A DNA stretch of 33,339 bases from an uncultured Lachnospiraceae bacterium (GTDB lineage: Bacteria > Bacillota > Clostridia > Lachnospirales > Lachnospiraceae). The number at the start of each line of letters is the position of its first letter. Within the stretch, counting starts at the first letter, position 1. The notes beneath the pieces are model-generated. The model made no database searches and was not told where the DNA came from. It saw only the letters and a program-made list of their open reading frames with translations. The position numbers and the translations under genes are program-made. Shown piece after piece: positions 23,442-32,274 of this stretch. The stretch lies in the NCBI GenBank assembly GCA_947174185.1, contig CAMWHY010000017.1, positions 1 through 33,339 on the forward strand, written 5' to 3'.

Positions 23442-26090
23442 CTACCATCTGTTCTTCAGTTTATTCTGCAACCCGTATAATGTATTCATTGCATCCAGCG
23501 GCGTCATATTGGAGATATCAAGTCCCTTTAACTCCTCTATGATATCCTGATCTGTCACCGTATCAAATAAGGACATCTGCTCCAGATCCACCTCTTCATA
23601 ATGCATCGGCGATTTCCGTTCTGATTTCTGCTCTCCCGCAATCGTCTGGATTTTTTCAATAATATCATTATCCGAAAGCTGTCCCACGATTTCTTTTGCC
23701 CGGTCGATCACCATATCCGGCACACCGGCCAGCTTCGCCACCTGTATTCCATAACTCTTATCTGCACCGCCACGGACAATCTTTCTTAAAAATACGATAT
23801 CGTCGCCTTTTTCCTTCACTGCAATACAATAGTTATTGACATTGTTCATCCGGCCTTCCAGTTCTGTCAGTTCATGATAATGCGTTGCAAAAAGCGTCTT
23901 GGCTCCCAGCAGCTTTTTGTTGCTGATATGCTCTATGACAGCCCATGCGATAGAAAGCCCGTCAAATGTAGAAGTACCACGCCCGATCTCATCTAAGATC
24001 AGCAGGCTGTCTGCTGTTGCATTCCGAAGTATATTCGCTACCTCATTCATCTCGATCATGAAAGTAGACTGCCCGCTTGCCAGATCATCCGATGCGCCTA
24101 CTCTGGTAAAGATACGATCCACGATGCCGATCTCTGCCGATTTGGCAGGAACAAAGGAACCCACCTGTGCCATCAGTACGATCAGCGCCACCTGACGCAT
24201 ATAGGTTGATTTTCCTGCCATGTTGGGACCGGTGATGATGCTGATACAATTTTTCTTATTATCCAGAAAGGTATCATTATCGATAAACATATCGTTTTCG
24301 ATCATCTTTTCCACCACAGGATGACGACCACCCTTGATGTTGATAATGCCCTTGGTATTCACCAGAGGACATACATAGTGATTTCGCTCCGCAACAAAAG
24401 ATAATGACGCATAGACATCCAGCTGTGCCACTGCCCGGGCTGTTTTCTGCACCCGGTTAAGATTCTGGTCGATCTCATCACGCAGGGCGGCAAATGCATC
24501 ATATTCAAGGGCATACAGTTTATCCTCTGCATTGAGGATCATATCCTCCAGTTCTTTTAAACGCGGCGTTGTATATCGCTCTGCATTGGCAAGTGTTTGT
24601 TTTCTGGTATAATCCTCCGGCACGAGATTTTTGTAGGAATTCGTCACCTCAAGATAATATCCGAAGACCTTGTTATATTTAATCCGCAGGTTTTTTATAC
24701 CCGTCCGTTCCCGTTCTGTGGCTTCCATCTCTGCAAGCCATGTTTTTCCCTTGGTCTTGGCACTGCGCAGCTGGTCAATATCTGGATCATATCCTTCCTT
24801 GATGATACCGCCGTCCCGGGTGCTGATTGGCGGTTCTTCCACAATGGCAGCTTCAATCTTTTGACAGATATCTTCCAACGCATCAATCTCTTCATAGATC
24901 GTATGTAAGAGCGTATCCTCAAACTTTTCTAACAAAAGACGTATAAAGGGCAGCATTTTCAAGGAATTGCGAAAAGCGATCATATCACGGGGATTCACTG
25001 ACTTATAACTGATCTTTGCAAGCAGTCGTTCCAGATCATAGACTGCGCCCAGATATTCTCTGATCTCATCCCGTTCCATCGGTGCCTTACATAGAGCAGA
25101 TACCGCATTTTGCCGCAGAATGATCTCCTCCAGCCTGATCAACGGCTGTTCAATATAACTTCTAAGCATTCTTGCGCCCATAGCGGTCTTGGTTTTGTCC
25201 AAGATCCAAAGCAGCGTACCACGCTTCTGCTTTTCCCGCATCGTCTCGCAAAGTTCCAGATTCCTTCTGGTGGAACTGTCAAGCAGCATATATTTACTGT
25301 TGATGTATGGGTCAAGGCGTGTAATATGGGAAAGTGAGATTTTCTGCGTTTCATATAGATACTGCATAAGCGCGCCTGCCGCAATCATCCCTGTAGCAAA
25401 ATCATCGATTCCTAACCCTTTGATAGAAGATATATGAAAATGCTCCTGTAAAGACTTCTGGCAGGAAGCTTCCTCAAAATACCACGAGTCGATGTTGTAA
25501 ACGGTAATACCAAGACGGTTTTTCAGGGTGTCCATATCTATATCGGAAACCATAAATGCATCATTGCAGATGATTTCCACCGGAAGCAGCTTTGCAATCT
25601 CATCCATCAGCCTTTTTGTATCGTTCATCTCGGTCAGACGGTATTCTCCTGTTGTAACGTCTGCAAAGGAAACGCCGATCTTATCGGGAAAATAAACAAC
25701 ACTCATGATATAATTGTTTTTTCCTTCTTCCAGCGCCTGCATATTCAGATTCGTTCCGGGCGTAACGATGCGGATCACTTCACGTCTTACGATCCCCTTT
25801 GTCGTCGCAGGATCTTCCATCTGTTCACAGATCGCAACCTTATAGCCGCTGGAGACCATTTTATTCAGATAGGTATCTACCGCATGATATGGCACGCCGC
25901 ACATCGGAGCTTTTTCTTCCAGACCGCAGTTTTTTCCGGTCAGGGTGATTTCAAGCACTTTCGAAGCAGTCAGTGCGTCTTCATAAAACATTTCATAGAA
26001 ATCACCGAGCCGATAAAAAAGAATACAGTCCGGATATTCCTTTTTTGTCTCCATATATTGCTGCATCATGGGAGTTAGTTGCTGTTCCAT
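23442..26090 (-). CDS. mutS: DNA mismatch recognition ATPase MutS
   Basis: This 882-residue protein binds base mismatches and small loops. The N-terminal mismatch-contact motif FYEMF follows YRLGDF near residue 30. The ABC-type ATPase at the C-terminal third has GPNMAGKST (Walker A), LLILDEIGRGTSTFDG (Walker B/signature) and ATHYHELTELE. A short C-terminal tail ends with DAMNTLYGLQNKLK. I start at ATG 26090 (MEQQLTPMMQQ), with GAGAGGG upstream; the longer frame to 26147 overlaps miaB. The start overlaps the miaB end by 16 bp. Confidence 0.98.
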   Translation of the reverse strand: MEQQLTPMMQQYMETKKEYPDCILFYRLGDFYEMFYEDALTASKVLEITLTGKNCGLEEKAPMCGVPYHAVDTYLNKMVSSGYKVAICEQMEDPATTKGIVRREVIRIVTPGTNLNMQALEEGKNNYIMSVVYFPDKIGVSFADVTTGEYRLTEMNDTKRLMDEIAKLLPVEIICNDAFMVSDIDMDTLKNRLGITVYNIDSWYFEEASCQKSLQEHFHISSIKGLGIDDFATGMIAAGALMQYLYETQKISLSHITRLDPYINSKYMLLDSSTRRNLELCETMREKQKRGTLLWILDKTKTAMGARMLRSYIEQPLIRLEEIILRQNAVSALCKAPMERDEIREYLGAVYDLERLLAKISYKSVNPRDMIAFRNSLKMLPFIRLLLEKFEDTLLHTIYEEIDALEDICQKIEAAIVEEPPISTRDGGIIKEGYDPDIDQLRSAKTKGKTWLAEMEATERERTGIKNLRIKYNKVFGYYLEVTNSYKNLVPEDYTRKQTLANAERYTTPRLKELEDMILNAEDKLYALEYDAFAALRDEIDQNLNRVQKTARAVAQLDVYASLSFVAERNHYVCPLVNTKGIINIKGGRHPVVEKMIENDMFIDNDTFLDNKKNCISIITGPNMAGKSTYMRQVALIVLMAQVGSFVPAKSAEIGIVDRIFTRVGASDDLASGQSTFMIEMNEVANILRNATADSLLILDEIGRGTSTFDGLSIAWAVIEHISNKKLLGAKTLFATHYHELTELEGRMNNVNNYCIAVKEKGDDIVFLRKIVRGGADKSYGIQVAKLAGVPDMVIDRAKEIVGQLSDNDIIEKIQTIAGEQKSERKSPMHYEEVDLEQMSLFDTVTDQDIIEELKGLDISNMTPLDAMNTLYGLQNKLKNRW

Positions 26091-27526
26091 AGGTCCCTCT
26101 CTCCGATAAAGTAAAATCCCTTGTTTTCTATTAATTTTACCGTACAAAATGTTCCGATCAGCTCTGCTCCGCCCGGAAAATGCACCAGCAGATTGTTAGA
26201 AAGTCTTCCGGTGACCATACAAGGGTCATGTTCATTGACTTCCTCTACTAAAACTTCTGCAATTTTTCCGGTATGCTTTAACGTCTGCTGTTTGGCTGTC
26301 TCCTGCACTGTTTTTAAGACGCGGTCAAACTGTTCGGAAATTTCTTTCTCTGACATAACACTCGCCATTGCCGCCGCCGGAGTACCGGTACGTTTGGAAT
26401 AGATAAACGTAAAGGCATTGTCAAAGCCGACTTCCTCGATCATTCTGATGGTATCATCTACATCTTCTTTGGTTTCTCCCGGAAAGCCTACGATGATATC
26501 TGTCGTAATGGAAAGATCAGGGATCTCCGCTTTTAGTTTTTTTACCAGTGCAAGATATGCTTCCCGGTCATATCTGCGGTTCATTTTCTCTAAAATCCTG
26601 CTGCTTCCCGACTGCAGCGGCAGATGCAGATGACGGCAGATTTTTTTAGAATCCCGCATTACTGCAATCAACTCATCCGACAGATCCTTGGGATGCGATG
26701 TCATAAAGCGGATTCGGCGGATTCCTTCGATCTGCTCCACTTGTTGTAGCAGCTTTGCAAAAGTGATATCTTCCGAAAGTCCCTTCCCGTAAGAATTAAC
26801 ATTCTGACCAAGAAGCATCACTTCCACAACACCTTCCGCTGCCAATGCCCTGATTTCGTCGATGATCTCACTGCTTGCACGGCTGCGTTCCCTGCCTCTG
26901 ACATACGGAACGATACAATAACTGCAGAAGTTATTGCATCCAAACATAATATTGATACCGCTTTTAAACGGATACTTCCGATGCGTCGGCAGATCCTCCA
27001 CGATCTGGTCTGTCTCCTCCCAGAGATCAATAATCTGCCTCTTTTCCTCTAACATAAGGCAGAGCAGTTCTGCAAATTTATAGATATTATGTGTGCCAAA
27101 GATCAGATCTACCTGGGAATAACTTTTTAATATTTTCTCTATCACTGTCGATTCCTGCATCATACAGCCGCATAAAGCAATCTTTTTGGCAGGGTTTTTC
27201 TTTTTCATCGCAAGAAGCGTCCCCAGTCTTCCATAGACGCGCTGATTTGCATTGTCGCGGACTGTGCAGGTATTATATATGACTAAATCCGCCGTTTCTT
27301 CCTCAATTAGTTGATACCCTGCTTCCAGTAAGATTCCGCATATCTTCTCAGAGTCGCGTGCATTCATCTGACAACCGAATGTTGTAACACAACAGGTCGG
27401 CTTCCTGCCCAGATCCCTTTCCAGTTGTGCCACCAGTTCTTTTGCATGCAAAACAGCCTCCTTTTGTCGGAGGCTTTCTTCTTCGGATGTACGCTTATGA
27501 TCTGTTGCCTTTGTAATTTGTTTCAT
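26075..27526 (-). CDS. miaB: tRNA-2-methylthio-N6-dimethylallyladenosine synthase
   Basis: This 483-residue radical SAM enzyme adds a methylthio group at C2 of i6A37 in tRNA, following MiaA. The N-terminal MTTase domain provides cluster ligands in TFGCQMNARDSE, YNTCTVRDNA and LCGCMMQE. The radical SAM motif CNNFCSYC follows, then VPYVRGRERSR, and a C-terminal TRAM domain. About 40 residues of charged helix precede the MTTase domain. The ribosome site before ATG 27526 is weak (GGTGA). It is followed by mutS and mutL with overlap or short spacing. Confidence 0.96.
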   Translation of the reverse strand: MKQITKATDHKRTSEEESLRQKEAVLHAKELVAQLERDLGRKPTCCVTTFGCQMNARDSEKICGILLEAGYQLIEEETADLVIYNTCTVRDNANQRVYGRLGTLLAMKKKNPAKKIALCGCMMQESTVIEKILKSYSQVDLIFGTHNIYKFAELLCLMLEEKRQIIDLWEETDQIVEDLPTHRKYPFKSGINIMFGCNNFCSYCIVPYVRGRERSRASSEIIDEIRALAAEGVVEVMLLGQNVNSYGKGLSEDITFAKLLQQVEQIEGIRRIRFMTSHPKDLSDELIAVMRDSKKICRHLHLPLQSGSSRILEKMNRRYDREAYLALVKKLKAEIPDLSITTDIIVGFPGETKEDVDDTIRMIEEVGFDNAFTFIYSKRTGTPAAAMASVMSEKEISEQFDRVLKTVQETAKQQTLKHTGKIAEVLVEEVNEHDPCMVTGRLSNNLLVHFPGGAELIGTFCTVKLIENKGFYFIGERDLWNSN

Positions 27527-27580
27527 GTGTAATCACCATACTTCTCGCGGTCTGTATACGATTCCGCACACCGTTCCTAT

Positions 27581-28822
27581 TTACTTACGGATCTGTCCGT
27601 TTCCATGCACTTTATACTTATATGAGGTCAGTTCTTTTAAGCCCATCGGACCTCTCGCATGAAGCATCTGCGTACTGATTCCGATCTCTGCACCAAAGCC
27701 GAATTCATAACCGTCCGTAAATCTTGTGGATGCATTGACATAAACGCACGCCGCATCCACTTCATTTAAAAACTGTTCCGCATGCTGTGCATCCTGCGTA
27801 ATGATACATTCTGAATGTCCTGTATTGTAACGATTGATATGCTCAATCGCTTCATCGATGGAAGCTACCGTTTTGACAGAGATGATATAATCCAGATATT
27901 CTTTGCCGAAATCTTCTTCCGTAGCTGGCTTACAGTTCAACAATTCTACTACTGCTTCGTCTCCCCGGATTTCCACACGTTTTTCCTGTAATGCCGCCGC
28001 GGCCTCTTTTAAGACGGTATCCTTTACTGCCTCATGCACCACCAGAGATTCACAGGCGTTGCACACACCGATCCTTTGTGTCTTAGCATTTAAAATAATC
28101 TCCTTAGCGATCTTCGGATCAGCAGAGTCGTCAATATAAATATGGCAGTTCCCGGTACCTGTCTCAATCACAGGAATACGGCTGTTTTCCAAAACGCTCT
28201 TAATCAGTCCCGCACCTCCACGGGGAATCAATACATCAATATCATCAACCATCTGCATCAGCTGCAGCGTCGTCTCCCTGTCCACTGCTTCCACAAAGCA
28301 AATGGCATCCTCTGTTACACCACAGTTTTTTAAAGCCTGCCTAATACATGAGACAATGACTGCATTGGAATGAATGGCGTCGCTTCCACCCTTTAAAATC
28401 ACGGCATTGCCGCTTTTAAAACATAATCCGAATGCATCTACAGTCACATTTGGCCTTGCCTCATAGATAATACCGATCACTCCCAGCGGCACCCGGCATT
28501 TCTCAATCAGCAAACCATTGGGTCTTTCTATTCGCTCTATCACTTCACCGATGGGATCCGGAAGATGAGCAACCTGCACCAGCCCTTCCGCCATGGCTGC
28601 AATCCGTTCATCAGTCAGTCTAAGCCTGTCGATCAGTGCAATGCTAAGTCCCTTAGACGTTGCTGCCGCAATGTCATGGGCGTTTTCCAAAAGGATATGT
28701 TCATTGTTTTCCACCAGGACTTTTGAAACTTCCATTAACACTTCGTTTTTCTTTGAGGTACTCAGTTTTTGCAGTTCATATTTTGCAGCTTTCGCAGCCG
28801 TGCACAACTCTACTAAATCCAT
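27581..28822 (-). CDS. proA: Glutamate-5-semialdehyde dehydrogenase (gamma-glutamyl phosphate reductase)
   Basis: This 413-residue NADPH-dependent enzyme performs the second step of proline synthesis, reducing gamma-glutamyl phosphate. Recognised by [30 protein letters not shown], the catalytic-Cys segment [14 protein letters not shown], and the C-terminal [26 protein letters not shown] 28822 (MDLVELC) has GGAGAGG upstream; the longer frame is unlikely. It overlaps the cyclo-ligase gene by 10 bp and is separated from proB by two small genes, so proB and proA are co-oriented but not adjacent. Confidence 0.97.
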   Translation of the reverse strand: MDLVELCTAAKAAKYELQKLSTSKKNEVLMEVSKVLVENNEHILLENAHDIAAATSKGLSIALIDRLRLTDERIAAMAEGLVQVAHLPDPIGEVIERIERPNGLLIEKCRVPLGVIGIIYEARPNVTVDAFGLCFKSGNAVILKGGSDAIHSNAVIVSCIRQALKNCGVTEDAICFVEAVDRETTLQLMQMVDDIDVLIPRGGAGLIKSVLENSRIPVIETGTGNCHIYIDDSADPKIAKEIILNAKTQRIGVCNACESLVVHEAVKDTVLKEAAAALQEKRVEIRGDEAVVELLNCKPATEEDFGKEYLDYIISVKTVASIDEAIEHINRYNTGHSECIITQDAQHAEQFLNEVDAACVYVNASTRFTDGYEFGFGAEIGISTQMLHARGPMGLKELTSYKYKVHGNGQIRK

Positions 28823-29418
28823 CTTGCCTCTCCTTCTCCATTCAAAGTAACCACTCCCTGCTCGCATATGATCTCATCCATGCGGATATCGTGTTCTTCA
28901 TGTGGGCAATCCTTCACCATCTGGATACTATAGCATATCCCCGTCTTCCATAAACCCGGGTAATCCGCCAGATAGCGGTCATAGAAGCCTCTTCCATAAC
29001 CAATACGATAACCATCCCTGCCAAATACCAGTCCCGGTACAATAATCATTGCCTCCATATTTTTAAGACTGTTCTGAAATGCTCTGCTGGGATGATATGG
29101 CTCTTTGATGCCACGATAACCGTCGGAAAGTTCCGAAAGGGAATTCACTTTATAAAAATACAGATTATCGCCCTCTACCTTGGGATAATATGTATTTTTT
29201 CCAGCCTTTTTCGCAGCTTCAAAGAGATAACTTGTCCTGGTTTCAGAGCCATAGTTGCAATATAGAAGAATATGCTGCGCTCTGAAGAAACGCGTGGAGG
29301 ATGTAATCAACTGGCAGATCTTCTCACTGTAGCGTATCATTTCCGGCGGTGAAAGATGGTTGCGCTTTGCTTGTATTTCCTTTCGCAGAACAGTTTTGTT
29401 CAGATTATTTCCGTACAT
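28813..29418 (-). CDS. 5-formyltetrahydrofolate cyclo-ligase family protein
   Basis: This 201-residue enzyme should convert 5-formyl-THF to 5,10-methenyl-THF using ATP. The family signature [18 protein letters not shown] is clear; the N-terminal basic segment [17 protein letters not shown] and [15 protein letters not shown] are also typical. I prefer ATG 29418, which has GGAG 7 nt upstream; ATG 29424 is too close to it. It overlaps the DUF896 gene and proA at either end, so it is embedded in the proB-proA transcript. Confidence 0.93.
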   Translation of the reverse strand: MYGNNLNKTVLRKEIQAKRNHLSPPEMIRYSEKICQLITSSTRFFRAQHILLYCNYGSETRTSYLFEAAKKAGKNTYYPKVEGDNLYFYKVNSLSELSDGYRGIKEPYHPSRAFQNSLKNMEAMIIVPGLVFGRDGYRIGYGRGFYDRYLADYPGLWKTGICYSIQMVKDCPHEEHDIRMDEIICEQGVVTLNGEGEARWI

Positions 29419-29665
29419 ATCCATTCTCCATACTTCGATTTTTTCCCGCAGCTGTTTTACGTTTCTCTTTCAGATTGCTGATCGTTCCGTCAGCATTGAC
29501 CACATCGATCTGATCTAACTGTGCCTGTAGATTGCCACGCACACTAGCGATATACTCCTGACGAAGCTGCTTTTGCTCCGCTTTTTCTGTATCAGTCAAA
29601 CCTTCTCTTTTCGACTTGTGATACAGTTCATTAATACGTTTTATCTTTTCTTCCATGTCTGCCAT
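29405..29665 (-). CDS. DUF896 (YnzC-like) small protein
   Basis: This 86-residue soluble, highly charged, helical protein is recognised by INELYHKSKREGLTDTEKAEQ and LRQEYIASVRGNLQAQLD, the DUF896 core. In B. subtilis a relative, YnzC, lies in the SOS-linked yneA operon; no biochemical function is established that I can state. ATG 29665 (MADMEEK) has GGGAG 7 nt upstream. It lies between proB and the cyclo-ligase gene, overlapping the latter by 14 bp. Confidence 0.88.
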   Translation of the reverse strand: MADMEEKIKRINELYHKSKREGLTDTEKAEQKQLRQEYIASVRGNLQAQLDQIDVVNADGTISNLKEKRKTAAGKNRSMENGYVRK

Positions 29666-29685
29666 AATCAATCTCCCTTACCGCT

Positions 29686-30540
29686 TCAGCTGCGATGCAG
29701 ATTTTGTACAAAATCCTTTAAATAAAAATTCTCATCCTTATGTGCCTTAAAGAAGGTTCCGATGTCCCTGCCATCCATAATCCTGTGGATCACCCTGATG
29801 TCGCTGCTATTTGCAATGATCATATCTGCACCGGCACAGGTCGCAATCTTCGCCGCGATCAGTTTTGTATTCATTCCTCCCGTACCGCAGTTAGAACCTG
29901 TTTCTGTCGTCCCCATATTCATAATATCATCTGTCAGCTCTTCTACAACACTGATAAACTTAGCTTCCGGATTGTTTCTTGGATTGTCTGAATACAAACC
30001 GTCAATATCCGATAATAGAATCAGAAGATCCGCATCGATTAGCGCGCAGACGATTGCAGAAAGTGTATCATTATCTCCGATTTCAATCTCATACGTTGCA
30101 ACCGTATCATTTTCATTCACAACAGGGATCACGCCCAGTTTCAACAATTCTGAAAATGTATTGTGGGCATTGAAACGATTCAGATCGTCCACGATCGTAT
30201 TTTTAGACATTAAAATCTGTGCCGACACCTGATTGTACTCAGAAAATAATTTCTGGTATATCATCATCAGCCTTGCCTGACCGATAGCGGAATATGCCTG
30301 TTTGACTGCGATTGGATGATCTTCTTTACCGATATGGACTGCTTTTCTTCCAGCAGCGATTGCACCGGAAGTAACAAGCACTACATCCTTCCCCTGATTG
30401 CGTAGATTACAGAGCTCCCGTACCAAAACTTCCAGCTTAATATAATCCAAATCACCGGTCTCTGCATGCCGCAGAGACGAAGATCCAATCTTGACAACGA
30501 TTCTTTTTTTATCTGAAATTGCTTCACGCAGACGATTCAT
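29686..30540 (-). CDS. proB: Glutamate 5-kinase, short form without PUA domain
   Basis: This 284-residue amino-acid kinase phosphorylates glutamate for proline synthesis. Motifs are VVKIGSSSL, LVTSGAIAAGRKAV, NENDTVATYEIEIGDNDTLSA and the GGMNTKLIAAKIA segment. E. coli ProB is 367 residues with a C-terminal PUA domain; here the protein ends soon after the kinase fold (DGRDIGTFFKAHKDENFYLK), so PUA is missing. The ending is clean and followed by a well-spaced next gene, so this looks natural rather than truncated. GAGGG lies 5 nt before ATG 30540. A large inverted repeat lies just upstream. Confidence 0.96.
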   Translation of the reverse strand: MNRLREAISDKKRIVVKIGSSSLRHAETGDLDYIKLEVLVRELCNLRNQGKDVVLVTSGAIAAGRKAVHIGKEDHPIAVKQAYSAIGQARLMMIYQKLFSEYNQVSAQILMSKNTIVDDLNRFNAHNTFSELLKLGVIPVVNENDTVATYEIEIGDNDTLSAIVCALIDADLLILLSDIDGLYSDNPRNNPEAKFISVVEELTDDIMNMGTTETGSNCGTGGMNTKLIAAKIATCAGADMIIANSSDIRVIHRIMDGRDIGTFFKAHKDENFYLKDFVQNLHRS

Positions 30541-30572
30541 TTTAACCCTCGTTTTTTATCTAATATTTATAT

Positions 30573-30616
30573 TCATTATGTTGTAGCACATATGGATTTA
30601 TTATACAACATAATGA
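30573..30616. promoter_or_regulatory. 13-bp perfect inverted repeat around a possible proB promoter
   Basis: TCATTATGTTGTA (30573-30585) and TACAACATAATGA (30604-30616) are exact reverse complements across 18 bases. The repeat straddles the stop codon of the upstream flavoprotein gene and lies 33 bp before proB. On the - strand a perfect TATAAT (30600-30605) begins at the inner edge of one arm; a weak -35, TTGCAG, lies 17 bp upstream (30623-30628). The arms are 31 bp apart centre to centre, about three helical turns, as expected for a paired operator. It could instead be an RNA hairpin; no clean T-run follows. Confidence 0.55.
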
Positions 30617-32231
30617 CCTTTTCTGCAACTTTTACCCCATCTAATGCAGCGGAAGTAATTCCTCCTGCATACCCTGCACCTTCCCCACAAGGATACAGCC
30701 CTCTAATATTGCTCTGAAAGTCCTCTCCGCGAATCATTTTGATGGGGGAAGATGTACGGCTTTCGATTCCGCACAATATGGTATCCGGTCGGTCAAAATC
30801 ATTCATAACCGTTCCAAAATATTGCATGGCATCCTTAAAATCCTGAGAGAGGCTATCCGGCAGGACGCCGCGGATATCTCCCCACAGATACTGTCCCTTT
30901 ACTTTCGGCGACAATTTATTCTGCCTATTTTCTGTATCCTCCCCGGATGATACTGCGGTAAAGTCCGACAACCTCTGCAATACAAGTTTTCCATCACCCT
31001 GCATATAAGCACTGTGTTCCAGCTCCTGCTGAAAACGCATACCATCAAAAATACCCTCGCCGTAATCTGTGTGATCTACCGTCACAACGATTGCGCTGTT
31101 GGCATTGCCCGAATCACGCCCATGATAGCTCATCCCGTTCACGGCTGTTTTTTCCGGCTCGCTGGAGGCATTGACGACATATCCTCCGGGACACATGCAA
31201 AAAGAATAGACGCTCCGCCCGCTTTTTACTGTATATGACATTTTGTAATCCGCCGGAGGCAGATGCTTTTTCTTCCAACCTTCTCCATACTGTACTTCAT
31301 TGATCAGCTCCTGACTATGCTGCACCCGTAACCCCACTGCAAAAGGTTTATTTTCCATTTTTACGCCCTGATCATATAACGTCAGGAAAGTATCCCTTGC
31401 GCTGTGTCCAATGCATAGGATACAACAGTCCGTGCCAATGATACGTTCCCCCTGCCGGTCCATCACCCGGACACCGCAGATCTGATTCTGCCTGATCACC
31501 AGTCCCGTCATCTTTGTTTCAAAATAAAACTCTGCCCCCATAGCGGTCATATGATCTCTCAGTCTTTTCACAACGACTGCCAGTAGATCTGTTCCGATAT
31601 GCGGTTTACTCAAAAAAAGGATTTCCTCCGGAGCGCCATGCTCCACAAAGGTCTTTAGAATATGATGGATTCGACCGGTCTTATCCTTCACCTGCGTCTG
31701 TAGCTTCCCATCCGAAAAAGTGCCGGCTCCACCCTCGCCAAATTGAACATTCGTATTCTGATCAAGCTTTCCCTTAGCCCAGAAATCTTCCACTGCCTGT
31801 TTTCGTTGTTCCAGACATTTTCCCCGTTCTATCAGGATCGGACGCAGTCCCTGACAGGCAAGCTGATAGCCGCACAGCAATCCTGCGGGGCCTGTACCTA
31901 TAATGACCGGACGATCCTGAAGCTGTTCCCTGCCCTGCATCTTAAACACAGGCGGCTGATAAATAACCGGATGATATGCTGTAACAAAAGTACTCTTTCT
32001 GGATTTCAGGATTCTTGCTTCCGTCTTCTCATCTGTCAGCGTCACAGCTACACGGTATATCCAATACAATTTGGGCTTCTTTCTGGCGTCCAAGGATTTT
32101 CTCAAGATTCTCCAGTCAACGATCTCTTTCAAGGAGACATGCAGAAGTTTTAAGATCTGCTTTTGCAAAAATTCCTTTTCCTCCTGAGTCTGTTCTGAAA
32201 CTAACATTTTTATCTGATCGATCTGTAACAT
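30576..32231 (-). CDS. FAD-dependent dehydrogenase-like protein (COG2509 type)
   Basis: This 551-residue flavoprotein has an N-terminal helical/ferredoxin-like region (about residues 1-100), then the Rossmann FAD-binding motif VIIGTGPAGLLCGYQLA, and NVQFGEGGAGTFSDGKL, a strong marker of this uncharacterised family. Further on are MCPGGYVVNASSEP and the C-terminal FAD motif GLYPCGEGAGYAGGITSAALDG. It is probably a cytosolic oxidoreductase; the substrate is unknown. The start ATG 32231 follows a purine-rich GGTTATAGGG. A second flavoprotein gene lies 43 bp upstream. The 3' end overlaps the inverted repeat before proB. Confidence 0.88.
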   Translation of the reverse strand: MLQIDQIKMLVSEQTQEEKEFLQKQILKLLHVSLKEIVDWRILRKSLDARKKPKLYWIYRVAVTLTDEKTEARILKSRKSTFVTAYHPVIYQPPVFKMQGREQLQDRPVIIGTGPAGLLCGYQLACQGLRPILIERGKCLEQRKQAVEDFWAKGKLDQNTNVQFGEGGAGTFSDGKLQTQVKDKTGRIHHILKTFVEHGAPEEILFLSKPHIGTDLLAVVVKRLRDHMTAMGAEFYFETKMTGLVIRQNQICGVRVMDRQGERIIGTDCCILCIGHSARDTFLTLYDQGVKMENKPFAVGLRVQHSQELINEVQYGEGWKKKHLPPADYKMSYTVKSGRSVYSFCMCPGGYVVNASSEPEKTAVNGMSYHGRDSGNANSAIVVTVDHTDYGEGIFDGMRFQQELEHSAYMQGDGKLVLQRLSDFTAVSSGEDTENRQNKLSPKVKGQYLWGDIRGVLPDSLSQDFKDAMQYFGTVMNDFDRPDTILCGIESRTSSPIKMIRGEDFQSNIRGLYPCGEGAGYAGGITSAALDGVKVAEKVIMLYNKSICATT

Positions 32232-32274
32232 CCCTATAACCTTGCCTTTCCTTTGGCTGCTGATCCGTTCTTAC

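Noticed and set aside
22843-23550. 235-residue open frame on the + strand
   Set aside because: It lies opposite the MutL ATPase domain, whose motifs are all intact; composition and lack of a ribosome site mark it as a shadow.
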